Positions 7,676-16,212 of a stretch of DNA of 64,000 nucleotides are shown in pieces. Position 1 is the stretch's first letter; every line of letters starts with the position of its first letter. The notes below the pieces were generated by a model. It saw nothing but the letters and a program-made list of their open reading frames with translations, was not told where the DNA came from and made no database searches. This DNA is from Streptomyces mashuensis (GTDB lineage Bacteria > Actinomycetota > Actinomycetes > Streptomycetales > Streptomycetaceae), in contig NZ_BNBD01000014.1 in NCBI RefSeq assembly GCF_014654785.1, positions 1-64,000 on the forward strand, written 5' to 3'. The translations under genes and the position numbers were made by a program.

Positions 7676-8661
7676 GCGGGCACCGCCTCCAGGCCGGCCA
7701 GGGCGTCGAGGACCTCGTCGACGGCGATGCGCAGGAGGCGTGCGTCGGGCTGCGCGGCGTGCGGGTCGCCGGGCGGGCCCGGGTGCCACAGCGCGCGGTG
7801 CCGGGGGGAGGGCGGCGGGCCCCACAAGGAGGGAGCCACGGGTCCGAAGAGGGTGACGCTGGGCGTGCCGTGGGCGACGGCGAGGTGGGCGATGCCGGTG
7901 TCGCCGCTGACGACGGCGCGGGCGGAGGCCACGAGGGCGGACAGGACGGGGAAGGGGAGGCCGCCGGGGAGTGCGCGGGCGCCGCGCGGGGTGACGTCGG
8001 CGACCAGGTCGTCCTCGCCGGGGCCGCCGGTGACGACGACGTCCCGGCCGTGGTCCAGGAGCCGCCGGGCCACGTCGGCGTACCGCGCGGCGGGCCAGCG
8101 GCGGGCGGCGGAGCCGGCGCCGGGGTGGAGGACGACGGCGCCGGGGGCGGGCGAGGGCACGACGGGCGGGTCGAGGGCGAGGTCGGTGGGGTCGGCGGGG
8201 ATGCCGTAGAAGCGCAGCATGCGGCACCAGCGGTCGCGTTCGTGCTCGTCGGGGCGCCAGGGCGGGCCGGTGACGTCCGGGGTGCCGGGGTGGGCGAAGG
8301 CGAGCAGCAGGCGGGGCCGGAGGGCGGCGAGCAGGCGGTGGCTGGGGGGCCCGTTGCCGTGCAGGTCGACGGCGACGTCGGGGGGCTCCGCGGCCCAGGG
8401 CAGGGCGTGGGGCACGGCCCGGTGGGGTGCGGAGGCGGGCAGCAGGGTGTCGACGGCGTGGCTGGCGGCGGCGGGCCCGGCTAGGTCCTCGGGCGCGGCG
8501 AGCACGATCTCGTGCGCGGGGTGGGCGCGGCGCAGCGCCCGCAGGGCGGGCACCCCGGCCAGCAGGTCCCCGAGGCCGAGTGCGCGCAGGACGAGCAGCC
8601 GCGGCTGCCCCGGCGTGCGGTGGGTCAGGGTGAGGGCGGTGGGGTGGCAGGCCCCGGTCAC
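7672..8661 (-). CDS. Family 9 glycosyltransferase (heptosyltransferase-like)
   Basis: A 329-aa GT-B glycosyltransferase of family 9. The N-terminal LLVLRALGLGDLLAGVPALR is the acceptor-domain opening. LHPGAGSAARRWP near residue 175 and VSGDTGIAHLAVAHGTPSV near 255 with VTLFGP are the donor-binding signatures. In Gram-negatives this family adds heptose to LPS; in actinobacteria related enzymes act on other polymers or natural products. The start is GTG 8661, overlapping the stop of a 60-aa upstream frame (GTGA). Confidence 0.88.
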   Translation of the reverse strand: MTGACHPTALTLTHRTPGQPRLLVLRALGLGDLLAGVPALRALRRAHPAHEIVLAAPEDLAGPAAASHAVDTLLPASAPHRAVPHALPWAAEPPDVAVDLHGNGPPSHRLLAALRPRLLLAFAHPGTPDVTGPPWRPDEHERDRWCRMLRFYGIPADPTDLALDPPVVPSPAPGAVVLHPGAGSAARRWPAARYADVARRLLDHGRDVVVTGGPGEDDLVADVTPRGARALPGGLPFPVLSALVASARAVVSGDTGIAHLAVAHGTPSVTLFGPVAPSLWGPPPSPRHRALWHPGPPGDPHAAQPDARLLRIAVDEVLDALAGLEAVPA

Positions 8662-8840
8662 GGGCGGACGCCTGCGGTCCGGCGGGCCGTGGGCCGCGGC
8701 GCCGGGTGGCCGCCCTCCTCGCCCCTCCCCCGCCGTCCCGGCGCGGCGGGCCGCGGGGGGTACGGCCGGCGGCTGCCGGGGCCGGGCGACCCGGTACGGC
8801 GGCCGGGCCGGTCACGGCCGGCACTGATGGGGGGCGTCAT
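8658..8840 (-). CDS. Possible 60-aa Arg/Pro-rich micro-ORF
   Basis: A 60-codon frame starting MTPPISAGRDRPGRRTGSP. The product would be disordered and dominated by Pro, Arg and Gly. Two facts argue that it is translated: GGAGGA sits 7 nt before its ATG, and both ends make 4-nt overlaps (ATGA upstream, GTGA downstream) with adjacent frames. It could be a real peptide or a translational relay that carries ribosomes across the gap to the GT9 gene. I recognise no family. Confidence 0.4.
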   Translation of the reverse strand: MTPPISAGRDRPGRRTGSPGPGSRRPYPPRPAAPGRRGRGEEGGHPAPRPTARRTAGVRP

Positions 8841-8947
8841 GCGGGGTCCTCCGTTCTCACAAGGGATCGTCCCGGCAAGGGGTCGTCGCCGGTGGTGGCG
8901 GGCCGGGCGGTTCGGGGGCGCGGCCGGCCGCTGGTGCGGCTGCTCAT
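8837..8947 (-). CDS. Possible 36-aa Arg-rich micro-ORF
   Basis: A 36-codon frame (MSSRTSGRPRPRTARPATTG and 16 more residues) that starts on the ATGA overlap with the upstream GT2 gene and ends on an ATGA overlap with the next micro-ORF. A purine-rich GAGGAGGAG lies upstream of its ATG. The peptide is basic and probably unstructured. Evidence for translation is only the overlaps and the ribosome site; no homology is known to me. Confidence 0.35.
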   Translation of the reverse strand: MSSRTSGRPRPRTARPATTGDDPLPGRSLVRTEDPA

Positions 8948-10005
8948 ACCGCCCCCTCCTCCTCGCCGGGCGGCGCCGGGGCGGCGACGCCCTGGGGTGC
9001 CGCAGCCTGGGGTGCCGCGGGGGCTTCCGGGGTGCGGGGCGGCGGGCCGGGGCGGGGCGGGGTGCGGAGCGGGGGTGTGCCCGGCCAGGGGTGGGCGTGG
9101 TGGTGGCGCCAGGTGCCGCGGGCGCGGTGCCACAGGGCGTACGGCGGGGCCAGTGACGCCGTGAGGGCCGTCGTCGTGCGGGCGTAGGCGGCGGTGCCCG
9201 CCGTCCAGGCCAGGGCGGTGGCCGTGGCGGCGCGGGGGCGCCGGCCCAGGGCGAGCAGCAGCGTGGCCGCGCCGGCGGCCGTGAGGGCCGCCTGGGTGCG
9301 CAGGGGGCCGGCGCAGGGCAGCGGGGCGCGGTCGCGCCACGTGCGGCCGTGCAGGGCGGCCATCAGGGCGTCGTCGGCGTGGCGGGCCTGGGCGCGCAGG
9401 GCGGTCCAGGGGCTCGGGGGCGGTGCGGTACGGGCTGTCACGCGCTCCCCGCGCCGTACGGTCCAGCCGTGGTGCGTGAGGCGGAGTTCCAGGTCGGCGT
9501 CGTCGTAGGGGGCGCGGGGGAAGCGCTCGTCGAAGCCGCCGGCCGCTTGCAGCGCGGTGGCCCGGTAGGCGATGTCGCCGTCGTCGGCCGCGCCGCGCAC
9601 GCCCGCGACCGTGCCGTCCTCGCCGGCGCGGCCGAGTTCGGCGGCGAGGGTCTGCCGCCAGCCGGGGGCCACGGTGACGTCCTCGTCGAGGAAGACCACC
9701 CAGTCGGGGGTACGGCGCAGGGCGTGCAGGCCGGTGTTGCGGGCGGCCGCCCGGCCGCGGCCGGTGCCGGGCGCCACGTGGGCGAGGCCGGTGAGGGGGC
9801 CGAGGGCGGTGACCGGCAGCGGCGCCCAGGCGGTGCCGCCGGGCCGGTCGTCGACGAGGACGATCTCCTGCGGTGCCGTCCCCTCCGCGGCGGCCAGTGC
9901 GGCCAGGCCACGGGCCAGCGACCGGCGGCCCGTCGCGGGCACCACGAGGGACCACGCCGGGGCGGGGCCGCCCGGGGGCTCGCCGCCGGTCTCCGGACTC
10001 CGCAT
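8944..10005 (-). CDS. Family 2 glycosyltransferase with hydrophobic C-terminal part (GT2-a)
   Basis: A 353-aa protein that opens the glycosyltransferase operon. Residues 20-200 are a GT-A domain: WSLVVPATGRRSLARGLAAL, VLVDDRPGG, AAARNTGLHAL and the DVVFLDEDVTVAPGW-like DEDV metal site. GGFDERFPRAPYDDADLELR is the acceptor block. Residues about 245-300 contain hydrophobic Ala/Leu stretches that could associate with the membrane. The last 50 residues are Pro-rich. The ATG at 10005 follows AAGGAG and is preferred to upstream frame extensions, which are not GT-like. Confidence 0.85.
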   Translation of the reverse strand: MRSPETGGEPPGGPAPAWSLVVPATGRRSLARGLAALAAAEGTAPQEIVLVDDRPGGTAWAPLPVTALGPLTGLAHVAPGTGRGRAAARNTGLHALRRTPDWVVFLDEDVTVAPGWRQTLAAELGRAGEDGTVAGVRGAADDGDIAYRATALQAAGGFDERFPRAPYDDADLELRLTHHGWTVRRGERVTARTAPPPSPWTALRAQARHADDALMAALHGRTWRDRAPLPCAGPLRTQAALTAAGAATLLLALGRRPRAATATALAWTAGTAAYARTTTALTASLAPPYALWHRARGTWRHHHAHPWPGTPPLRTPPRPGPPPRTPEAPAAPQAAAPQGVAAPAPPGEEEGAV

Positions 10006-10422
10006 CGGGGACAGCTCCTTCCCGCAGCACGAACGGAACGCCACTGCATGCCACCGCACGCCGCCGGAAGCAAACGCTCCGGTTATGGCGGCGGCACAGG
10101 AGCAGGCTGGCACACCCCCGGCCCCGCGACACCTCGGGAGGACGGCCCGCGCACCCCCGCCCCCACCCCGCTGACGCACCGTCACTCCGTGTCGCCGGCG
10201 CCCGGAACAGCAGCCCGGAACGGCGTGCCCCGGTCCGGCATCCTCCTGGAGGAGGGCTTCCGGTGCCCCTTCCTCCTCCGCGGGGTTATCGCCCGTTCGG
10301 GCGACGAATGACACGTTCGGTGGATCTGGTCCCGCCCTCTCCGGCGATGCGCGTTTTGTGCACCCTGCCCGATCCTTGAGGCAAGGGCGCGGGGGGACGC
10401 GCCCGTCACGGGGGGTTCACCA
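10006..10422. other. Divergent intergenic region, 417 bp
   Basis: This region separates the glycosyltransferase operon (minus) from the aminolevulinate synthase operon (plus), so it must hold both promoters. I could not assign -35/-10 boxes with confidence. A short palindrome, GCCCG-TT-CGGGC at about 10291-10302, might be an operator. No coding sequence is supported. Confidence 0.5.
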
Positions 10423-11664
10423 GTGTTCGACTACGCGGGTTTCTTCGCCGACCGCATCGACGGTCTCCGCACGACCGGCCAGTACCGCACCTTCGTCCAG
10501 ATCGAGCGGCTCGCGGGGAGCTTCCCGCGCGCCCTCCACCACCGGCCCGACGGCCCCCGGGAGGTCACCGTCTGGTGCAGCAACGACCACCTCGGCATGG
10601 GCCAGCACCCCGCCGTGCTGGCCGCGATGCGGGCCGTGCTCGACGCCTCCGGCGCCGCCGCCGGCGGATCGCGCAACATCTCCGGCACCACCCCGCACCA
10701 CGTGGCGCTCGAACGCGAGATGGCCGACCTGCACGGCAAGGAGAGCGCCCTCGTCTTCATCACGGGGTACGCCGCCAACGACGCCGCCCTGTACGTGCTG
10801 GGCCGTACGCTGCCGGACTGCGCCTTCTTCTCCGACCGGCTCAACCACGCCTCGATGATCATGGCGATGCGGGCCAGCGGCGCCGAGCGCCACGTCTTCG
10901 CCCACAACGACCCGGCCGACCTCAACCGCAAGCTGTGCGCGGTCCGGCCCGGACGGCCCAAGGTCGTCGCGTTCGAGTCGGTCTACTCCATGGACGGCGA
11001 CATGGCGCCCATGGCGGAGCTGTGCGCCGTCGCGCAGCGGCACGGCGCCCTGGTGTACGTGGACGAGGCACACACCGTCGGCATGTACGGGCCCGAGGGC
11101 GCGGGGCTGGCTGCCCGGCTCGGCGTCGCCGACGAGGTGACGGTCCTCATGGGCACGTTCGCCAAGGGCTACGGCACCGCCGGCGGCTACCTCGCCGGGC
11201 CGGGACCGGTCGTCGACGCCGTCCGCAGCCTCGCACCGGCGTTCATCTTCACCCTGTCCATGCCGCCGGCCCTGGCCGCCGGTGCCCTGGCCAGCGTCCG
11301 GCACCTGCGCGCGAGCGGGACCGAGCGCGAGCAGCTGCACGAGCGCGCCGCGCTCCTGAAGTCCCTGCTGCGGCAGGCCGGCATCCCTCTGGTGAGCGAG
11401 GAGAGCCACATCGTCCCCGTCCTCGTCGGCGACGCCCACCAGTGCCGCCGCCTGGCCCACGTCCTGCTGGAACGGCACGGCCTGTACGCCCAGCCCATCA
11501 ACCACCCCAGCGTCGCCCGCGGCACCGAGCGGCTGCGCATCAACCCCTCGCCCGTCCACCGGCCCGCCGACGTCCACCACTTCGCGGACGTCCTGGACCG
11601 CGAGTGGCGTGCGCTCGGCCTGCCCCGCACGAAGGCGGCCGTCCGCGTCGCGGAGCCGGCGTGA
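10423..11664 (+). CDS. 5-aminolevulinate synthase
   Basis: A 413-aa PLP enzyme of the alpha-oxoamine synthase family that condenses glycine with succinyl-CoA to 5-aminolevulinate. Motifs: CSNDHLGMG (52-60), GGSRNISGTT (81-90), DEAH (215-218 region), and TFAKGYGTAGGY with the PLP lysine at K248. INHPSVARGTERLR near 360 forms the substrate pocket. Streptomyces normally makes haem from glutamyl-tRNA, so a synthase like this usually serves specialised metabolism, for example the C5N unit of manumycin-type compounds. The usual C5N partner genes (acyl-CoA ligase, amide synthetase) are not nearby. It is coupled by a GTGA overlap to an MFS exporter. The start is GTG. Confidence 0.88.
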   Translation: MFDYAGFFADRIDGLRTTGQYRTFVQIERLAGSFPRALHHRPDGPREVTVWCSNDHLGMGQHPAVLAAMRAVLDASGAAAGGSRNISGTTPHHVALEREMADLHGKESALVFITGYAANDAALYVLGRTLPDCAFFSDRLNHASMIMAMRASGAERHVFAHNDPADLNRKLCAVRPGRPKVVAFESVYSMDGDMAPMAELCAVAQRHGALVYVDEAHTVGMYGPEGAGLAARLGVADEVTVLMGTFAKGYGTAGGYLAGPGPVVDAVRSLAPAFIFTLSMPPALAAGALASVRHLRASGTEREQLHERAALLKSLLRQAGIPLVSEESHIVPVLVGDAHQCRRLAHVLLERHGLYAQPINHPSVARGTERLRINPSPVHRPADVHHFADVLDREWRALGLPRTKAAVRVAEPA

Positions 11665-12896
11665 GCAGGCCCGGCCCCGTCCCGCCGGCCGTCCTCCCCC
11701 GCACGACGGAGGACGGCCGGCGGGCCACCCCGTGGGCCCGCTGCGCCCTGCTGTACGCCTTCCTGTTCCTCATGGGCGCCGAGACCTTCCTGGTGTCCCC
11801 GCTGCTGCCCACCATCGCCGCGGACCTGCGGGTGGACACCGGCGCGGCGGCCCGGGTCGTCACCGCGTACGTGCTGACGTACGCGATCGCCGCGCCCCTG
11901 GTGGGCGGCGTGTCCGACCGGTTCCCGCGCCGGGTGCCCGTCGCGGCGGGCGGGGTGCTGTTCCTGTGCGGCAACGTCCTGTGCGCCACGGCCGGCAGCC
12001 TGGACGCACTCACCGCCGCCCGCGCCCTCACCGGGCTCGGCGGCGCCACGGCGGCACCGGCGATGTGGGCCTACTTCGCCGAGGCCGCGGCGCCCGCGCA
12101 GCGCGGCCGGGCCGTGGCGGGCGGGGTCGCCTGCTACGCGCTCGGGCAGGTGCTGGGCGTGCCCCTGGGCGGGCTGCTCGCCGGGACGGGCGGCTGGCCG
12201 TGGGCGTTCGCGGCCCTCGCCGCGGGGCTGGCGCCGGTCGTCGTCCTCGTGGCCTGGCGGCTGCGCGGGCCCCGGCCCGCGCCGCGGAAGGGCCGGGTGA
12301 CCGCCGGGTTCACCGTCTGGCGGGACCGGCGGGTGGCGCTGCCGCTGCTGTCGACGGGGCTCCTGCAGGCCGGGCGGCTGGGCGCGTACACCTTCGTCGG
12401 GGCGCTGTTCGCCGAGCGCTTCGGGCTCGGCGCCGGGCAACTGGGCCTGGTCGGGCTGCTGGTGGGGGCGGGGTCGCTGACGGGCTCGCTGCTCGCCGGC
12501 CGGACCGTGGACCGGGTGCGCGGGAGCGGCCGCGACGAGAACGGCCTGTCGGCCGTCCTGGCCCTGCTGTTCGTGGCCGCCGCCGTCGTCACGCTCGCCG
12601 CCTCGCAGCTGGCGCCGGCGCTGGCCGCGCTGTTCGTGTGGTTCGTGGCCGGGGGCGCGTTCTACACCACGCAGCAGACATACCTGGGCGGGGCCGCGCC
12701 CGCCCACCGGGCGAGCGTGGTGGCGTGGAACGGGACGCTGGACCACCTGGGGGTGGCGGTGGGCACCACGGCGCTGAGCCCGTGGCAGCCGGCCGGCCCG
12801 GCGTTCGTCGCCGTCACGGCGGGGCTGGGCGTCGCGGCCGCCGCCCTGTCGGCGACGGCCGCGCGCCTCAACGCCCGGCGGCAGGGGCCGCGGTGA
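11661..12896 (+). CDS. MFS transporter, probable efflux pump
   Basis: A 411-aa major facilitator with about twelve membrane segments, of the short drug-efflux type. The first segment (YAFLFLMGAETFLVSPLLP) and the loop-2 motif GGVSDRFPRRVP (variant of GxxxDRxGRR) are clear, and motif C-like glycine-rich GLGGATAAPAMW follows. The start is GTG 11661, overlapping the TGA of the aminolevulinate synthase gene, so the two are cotranslated. The pairing suggests export of the synthase-derived product or of aminolevulinate itself, which is inference. Confidence 0.87.
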   Translation: MSRPGPVPPAVLPRTTEDGRRATPWARCALLYAFLFLMGAETFLVSPLLPTIAADLRVDTGAAARVVTAYVLTYAIAAPLVGGVSDRFPRRVPVAAGGVLFLCGNVLCATAGSLDALTAARALTGLGGATAAPAMWAYFAEAAAPAQRGRAVAGGVACYALGQVLGVPLGGLLAGTGGWPWAFAALAAGLAPVVVLVAWRLRGPRPAPRKGRVTAGFTVWRDRRVALPLLSTGLLQAGRLGAYTFVGALFAERFGLGAGQLGLVGLLVGAGSLTGSLLAGRTVDRVRGSGRDENGLSAVLALLFVAAAVVTLAASQLAPALAALFVWFVAGGAFYTTQQTYLGGAAPAHRASVVAWNGTLDHLGVAVGTTALSPWQPAGPAFVAVTAGLGVAAAALSATAARLNARRQGPR

Positions 12897-12900
12897 GCCG

Positions 12901-12944
12901 CCGCCCGTGCGCGGGAGCCCCCGGCCGGCCCCGCGCACGGGCGG
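12901..12944. terminator. Bidirectional hairpin terminator
   Basis: Perfect 15-bp arms (CCGCCCGTGCGCGGG at 12901-12915 and its complement at 12930-12944) with a 14-nt loop lie between the convergent MFS and phospholipase genes. Confidence 0.75.
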
Positions 12945-12966
12945 TCACCCGCTGCTCAGTGGCCGG

Positions 12967-15024
12967 TCACCGCGTGGCGAGAGCCGGGTCGCTCACGCCC
13001 GTGGCGCCGGTCTCGACGTGCCCGGCGAGGCGGCGCAGGAAGCTCGCGTCGCCCTCGCAGGTCACCGTCAGGTCGTACCAGCGCTTGCCGGCGTGGAGGG
13101 TCACCGTGCGCACCGACCGCCCGCCCGGCGGCACCGTGACGGTGCGGTGCGTGCCGTCGTACGCGTCGGCCATGGTGAGCCGGCAGGCCGAGCGGCCGGT
13201 GTTGCCCAGGGTCAGGGTGAGGGCGCCGGTGCGGGCCTCGTGGCGCGCGGTGACCTCGGGGCCGGGTGTCCTGCCGGAGCCGCGGAAGGTGCGCAGGAAG
13301 CCGTTGGGGCCGTGCACGGTCAGGTCGTAGACGCCGCCGGAGTAGGCCGTGTTCCAGGTGTCGGAGAGCGTCTTGCCGGCCTCGGTGGTGTAGGTCCAGG
13401 GGCCGTCGGTGCGGTTGCCCGAGGTGACGAGGAAGCAGGCGCCGGCGGACGGGCCGGCGCTGAAGGTCAGTGTGAAGCGGCCGGTGGCGGGCGTGGCCGT
13501 GCCGTCGACGAAGGGGGCGTACGGCAGCGGGCGGGTGGGCCGGGAGCCGGGCTCCTGCCGGGGCATGGCCGGGTCGGCGGGCGGCCGGGGCACGAAGTCG
13601 GGGTGGCGCTCGCGGTCCGGCGGTGCGTACCGGCCGGTGTCGGGCAGCTCGGCGGGTTCCGGCCGGCTGAGGGAGAAGTCGAAGGCGGAGGTGAGGTCAC
13701 CGCAGATGGCGCGGCGCCAGGGCGAGATGTTGGGCTCGGTGACGCCGAAGCGGCGTTCCATGAACCGGATGACGGAGGTGTGGTCGAAGACCTCCGAGCA
13801 GACGTAGCCGCCGGTGCTCCAGGGCGAGACGACGATCATGGGGACGCGCTGCCCGAGCCCGTAGGGGCCGGCCGCGTAGTGGGCGTTGCCGCCGAACTGG
13901 TCGAGCGCGGTGCTCACGGTCGACAGGCCCTGGTTCGCGGAGGCCGGCGGGAAGGGCGGAACGACGTGGTCGAAGTAGCCGTCGTTCTCGTCGTAGGTGA
14001 TGAACAGCGCCGTGCGGCTCCACACCTCGGGGTCGGAGGTCAGGGCGTCGAGGACCTTGGAGATGTACCAGGCGCCGTAGTTGACCGGCCAGTTGGGGTG
14101 CTCGGAGAACGCCTCGGGCGCGGCGATCCAGGAGACCTGCGGCAGTCTGCCGGCACGGACGTCGGCCTCCAGGACGTCGAAGTAGCCGCCGCCCTTCTTG
14201 ACGTCGGTGCCGGTGCGGGCCTTCTCGTAGAAGGGGTCGCCGGGCTTGGCGTTGCGGTAACGCTCGAAGTACAGGAGAGAGTTGTCGCCGTAGTTGCCGC
14301 GGTAGGGGTCCTTGGTCCAGCCCCACGAGCCGGCGGCGTCCAGGCCGTCGCCGACGTCCTGGTAGATCTTCCACGACACCCCGGCCGCCTCCAGCCGCTC
14401 GGGGTAGGTGGTCCAGGAGTAGCCCGCCTCCTCGTTGCCGAGGACCGGGCCGCCGCCCTTGCCGTCGTTGCCGGTGTGCCCCGTCCACAGGTAGTAGCGG
14501 TTGGGGTCGGTGGCGCCGATGAAGGAGCAGTGGTACGCGTCGCAGACGGTGAAGGCGTCGGCGAGGGCGTAGTGGAACGGGATGTCCTCGCGCGTGAGGT
14601 GGGCCATGGTGCCGGTGCCCTTGGCGGGGATCCACCGGTCGTAGCGGCCCTGGTTCCAGGCCTTGTGGCCGCCGGACCAGTCGTGGTTGAGGCCGGCGAT
14701 GAAGCGCATGCCGAGGTCCTCGGCCTCGGGGCGGTACGGGAGGACGTCCTTGCTGCCGTCGGACTGGTGCCAGACGGACTTGCCGCCCGGCAGGGTCACG
14801 GGCCGGGGGTCGCCGAAGCCCCGCACGCCCCGGAGGGAGCCGAAGTAGTGGTCGAAGGAGCGGTTCTCCTGCATCAGCACGACGATGTGCTCGATGTCCC
14901 GGAGGGTGCCGGACGAGCGCCGGGCGGGGATGGCGGCGGCCCGCTCGATGCTCGACGAGAGCGCGGTGAGGGCCGCGGTCGCTCCGGCGACCTGGAGGAA
15001 GCGCCGTCTGTTGAGTTCAGCCAT
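12967..15024 (-). CDS. Phosphocholine-specific phospholipase C, Tat-exported
   Basis: A 685-aa extracellular phosphoesterase of the non-haemolytic phospholipase C family, hydrolysing phosphatidylcholine-type lipids. The twin-arginine signal RRRFLQVAGA is at residues 6-15, followed by a hydrophobic stretch. The catalytic family signature QENRSFDHYFGSLRGVRGF is near residue 52, and FITYDENDGYFDHVVPP near 340. Two repeated beta domains (about 500-590 and 600-680) are typical of this subfamily and may aid substrate binding. Size is normal. It is monocistronic; phosphate-starvation control is common in the family but no PHO box was identified. Confidence 0.93.
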   Translation of the reverse strand: MAELNRRRFLQVAGATAALTALSSSIERAAAIPARRSSGTLRDIEHIVVLMQENRSFDHYFGSLRGVRGFGDPRPVTLPGGKSVWHQSDGSKDVLPYRPEAEDLGMRFIAGLNHDWSGGHKAWNQGRYDRWIPAKGTGTMAHLTREDIPFHYALADAFTVCDAYHCSFIGATDPNRYYLWTGHTGNDGKGGGPVLGNEEAGYSWTTYPERLEAAGVSWKIYQDVGDGLDAAGSWGWTKDPYRGNYGDNSLLYFERYRNAKPGDPFYEKARTGTDVKKGGGYFDVLEADVRAGRLPQVSWIAAPEAFSEHPNWPVNYGAWYISKVLDALTSDPEVWSRTALFITYDENDGYFDHVVPPFPPASANQGLSTVSTALDQFGGNAHYAAGPYGLGQRVPMIVVSPWSTGGYVCSEVFDHTSVIRFMERRFGVTEPNISPWRRAICGDLTSAFDFSLSRPEPAELPDTGRYAPPDRERHPDFVPRPPADPAMPRQEPGSRPTRPLPYAPFVDGTATPATGRFTLTFSAGPSAGACFLVTSGNRTDGPWTYTTEAGKTLSDTWNTAYSGGVYDLTVHGPNGFLRTFRGSGRTPGPEVTARHEARTGALTLTLGNTGRSACRLTMADAYDGTHRTVTVPPGGRSVRTVTLHAGKRWYDLTVTCEGDASFLRRLAGHVETGATGVSDPALATR

Positions 15025-15214
15025 GGGTCTCGGGGTCCTCGTGGGTGGGAGTCGCGACTGGGGTCAGCAGCGTTCCAAGCCCACCGAGCGTCCGGGAAGG
15101 CGTGATGTCGCCGGAGTGACGCGGCGGGGTACGCGGGGCGAACAGGTGGACGGAGGACCGGTTTCCACCTGATGGTCCGTCAGCTGCTCTGCGCGAGAGA
15201 GTGCCCGGCCGGGT

Positions 15215-16066
15215 TCAGCCGAGCGAGACCCGGTCCAGCCAGTGGCCGAGAAGCGCCGCGTCGCCCGTCACCGTCACCCGCTCGTCGCCGGGCGGCAGCC
15301 GGCGGTACAGGACGCGGAGCACGTCGGCGAGGTCGCCGCTCACCTCCACGTCGGGGGTGCCGGGCCGGCCGCCGGTCCGGTGCCAGCGGAAGCCGGCGTC
15401 GCACAGCTCGACCGTCCAGTCGGCCGCCCCGCCGGTGTCCGTGCCGGAGCCGGTGTCCGTGGCGCGCCACCGGAGCCGGCCGGCGCCGGGGCCGCCGTAG
15501 GGTTCGGCGAGGCGGGGCGCCATGCCGGGGCCGCCCATCAGGTCGAGGAACTCCTCGACGGCGTCGGCGGCCACCTCCGGCGCGACGGTGTACTCGGCAC
15601 CGACGGCCGCGGCGGCGTCGGCCCGGTGCACCACCACGTCGTGGGCGGCCCGGCGGGCCCAGGCACCCGTCGTCTGCCGCATCCCCCACACCTGCGCCTC
15701 GGCGACGGGGCCGGCCGCGCGCAGGATCTCGGCGGCGGCCTCCGCGGCACCGCGCACCCAGGCGCACAGCGCGGGCGTGCCGGCGTCGGCACCCTCTTCG
15801 CCGGCCCCTTCGCCGGACTCTTCGTCACCCTCCGGCCCGGCCAGGCCGTCCACCTGGGCCTCCGGGTCGTCCACGGGCATGCCCGTGCGCACGGCGGTGC
15901 CGACCGCGAGGAGGTTGCCGCCGATGTGGCGGAGCAGGCCGGCGACGGTCCAGCCGGGGCAGGTGGGCACCGGCAGCCCGGGGGCGGCGTCCCGCACAAG
16001 GGCCGTCAGCTGGGCGGTCTGCTGCTGGAGTTCGTCGCAGTACCGGGCGTGTCCGAGGGGTGTCAT
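15215..16066 (-). CDS. Maleylpyruvate isomerase family mycothiol-dependent protein
   Basis: A 283-aa member of the MDMPI/DinB-like family. The N-terminal helical bundle has the family phrase PVPTCPGWTVAGLLRHIGG near residue 35 and a later His in ARRAAHDVVVHRADA that would complete a metal site. The C-terminal alpha/beta domain ends in GDAALLGHWLDRVSLG. An acidic insert (GPEGDEESGEGAGEEGAD) lies between them. Such proteins often act with mycothiol in actinobacterial detoxification or catabolism. The actual substrate is unknown. The ATG at 16066 has AGGGAG upstream. Confidence 0.87.
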   Translation of the reverse strand: MTPLGHARYCDELQQQTAQLTALVRDAAPGLPVPTCPGWTVAGLLRHIGGNLLAVGTAVRTGMPVDDPEAQVDGLAGPEGDEESGEGAGEEGADAGTPALCAWVRGAAEAAAEILRAAGPVAEAQVWGMRQTTGAWARRAAHDVVVHRADAAAAVGAEYTVAPEVAADAVEEFLDLMGGPGMAPRLAEPYGGPGAGRLRWRATDTGSGTDTGGAADWTVELCDAGFRWHRTGGRPGTPDVEVSGDLADVLRVLYRRLPPGDERVTVTGDAALLGHWLDRVSLG

Positions 16067-16212
16067 GCGGGGCTGCTCCCTGCCGTCGTCCGCCGTCGCC
16101 GGCCCGGCCGGCCTCTGCTCCACCCTAGGGGCGAGGGTCCGGCGCGGCGCCACGGCACGCCCAGGAAGCGACAGATGTACGCATTGTCGGTTTTGCTGAT
16201 TACTGTGGGCCC

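Noticed and set aside
10423..11664. A complete C5N (manumycin-type) cassette
   Set aside because: Only the synthase is present. The acyl-CoA ligase, amide synthetase and polyketide genes are absent.
12907..15105. A 732-codon plus-strand frame opposite the phospholipase gene
   Set aside because: It is the antisense shadow of a clear phospholipase C and is Gly/Val-rich with no domains.
16180..16212. A promoter giving a leaderless MMPL transcript
   Set aside because: AT-rich words are present just before the GTG, but the -35/-10 spacing did not fit.
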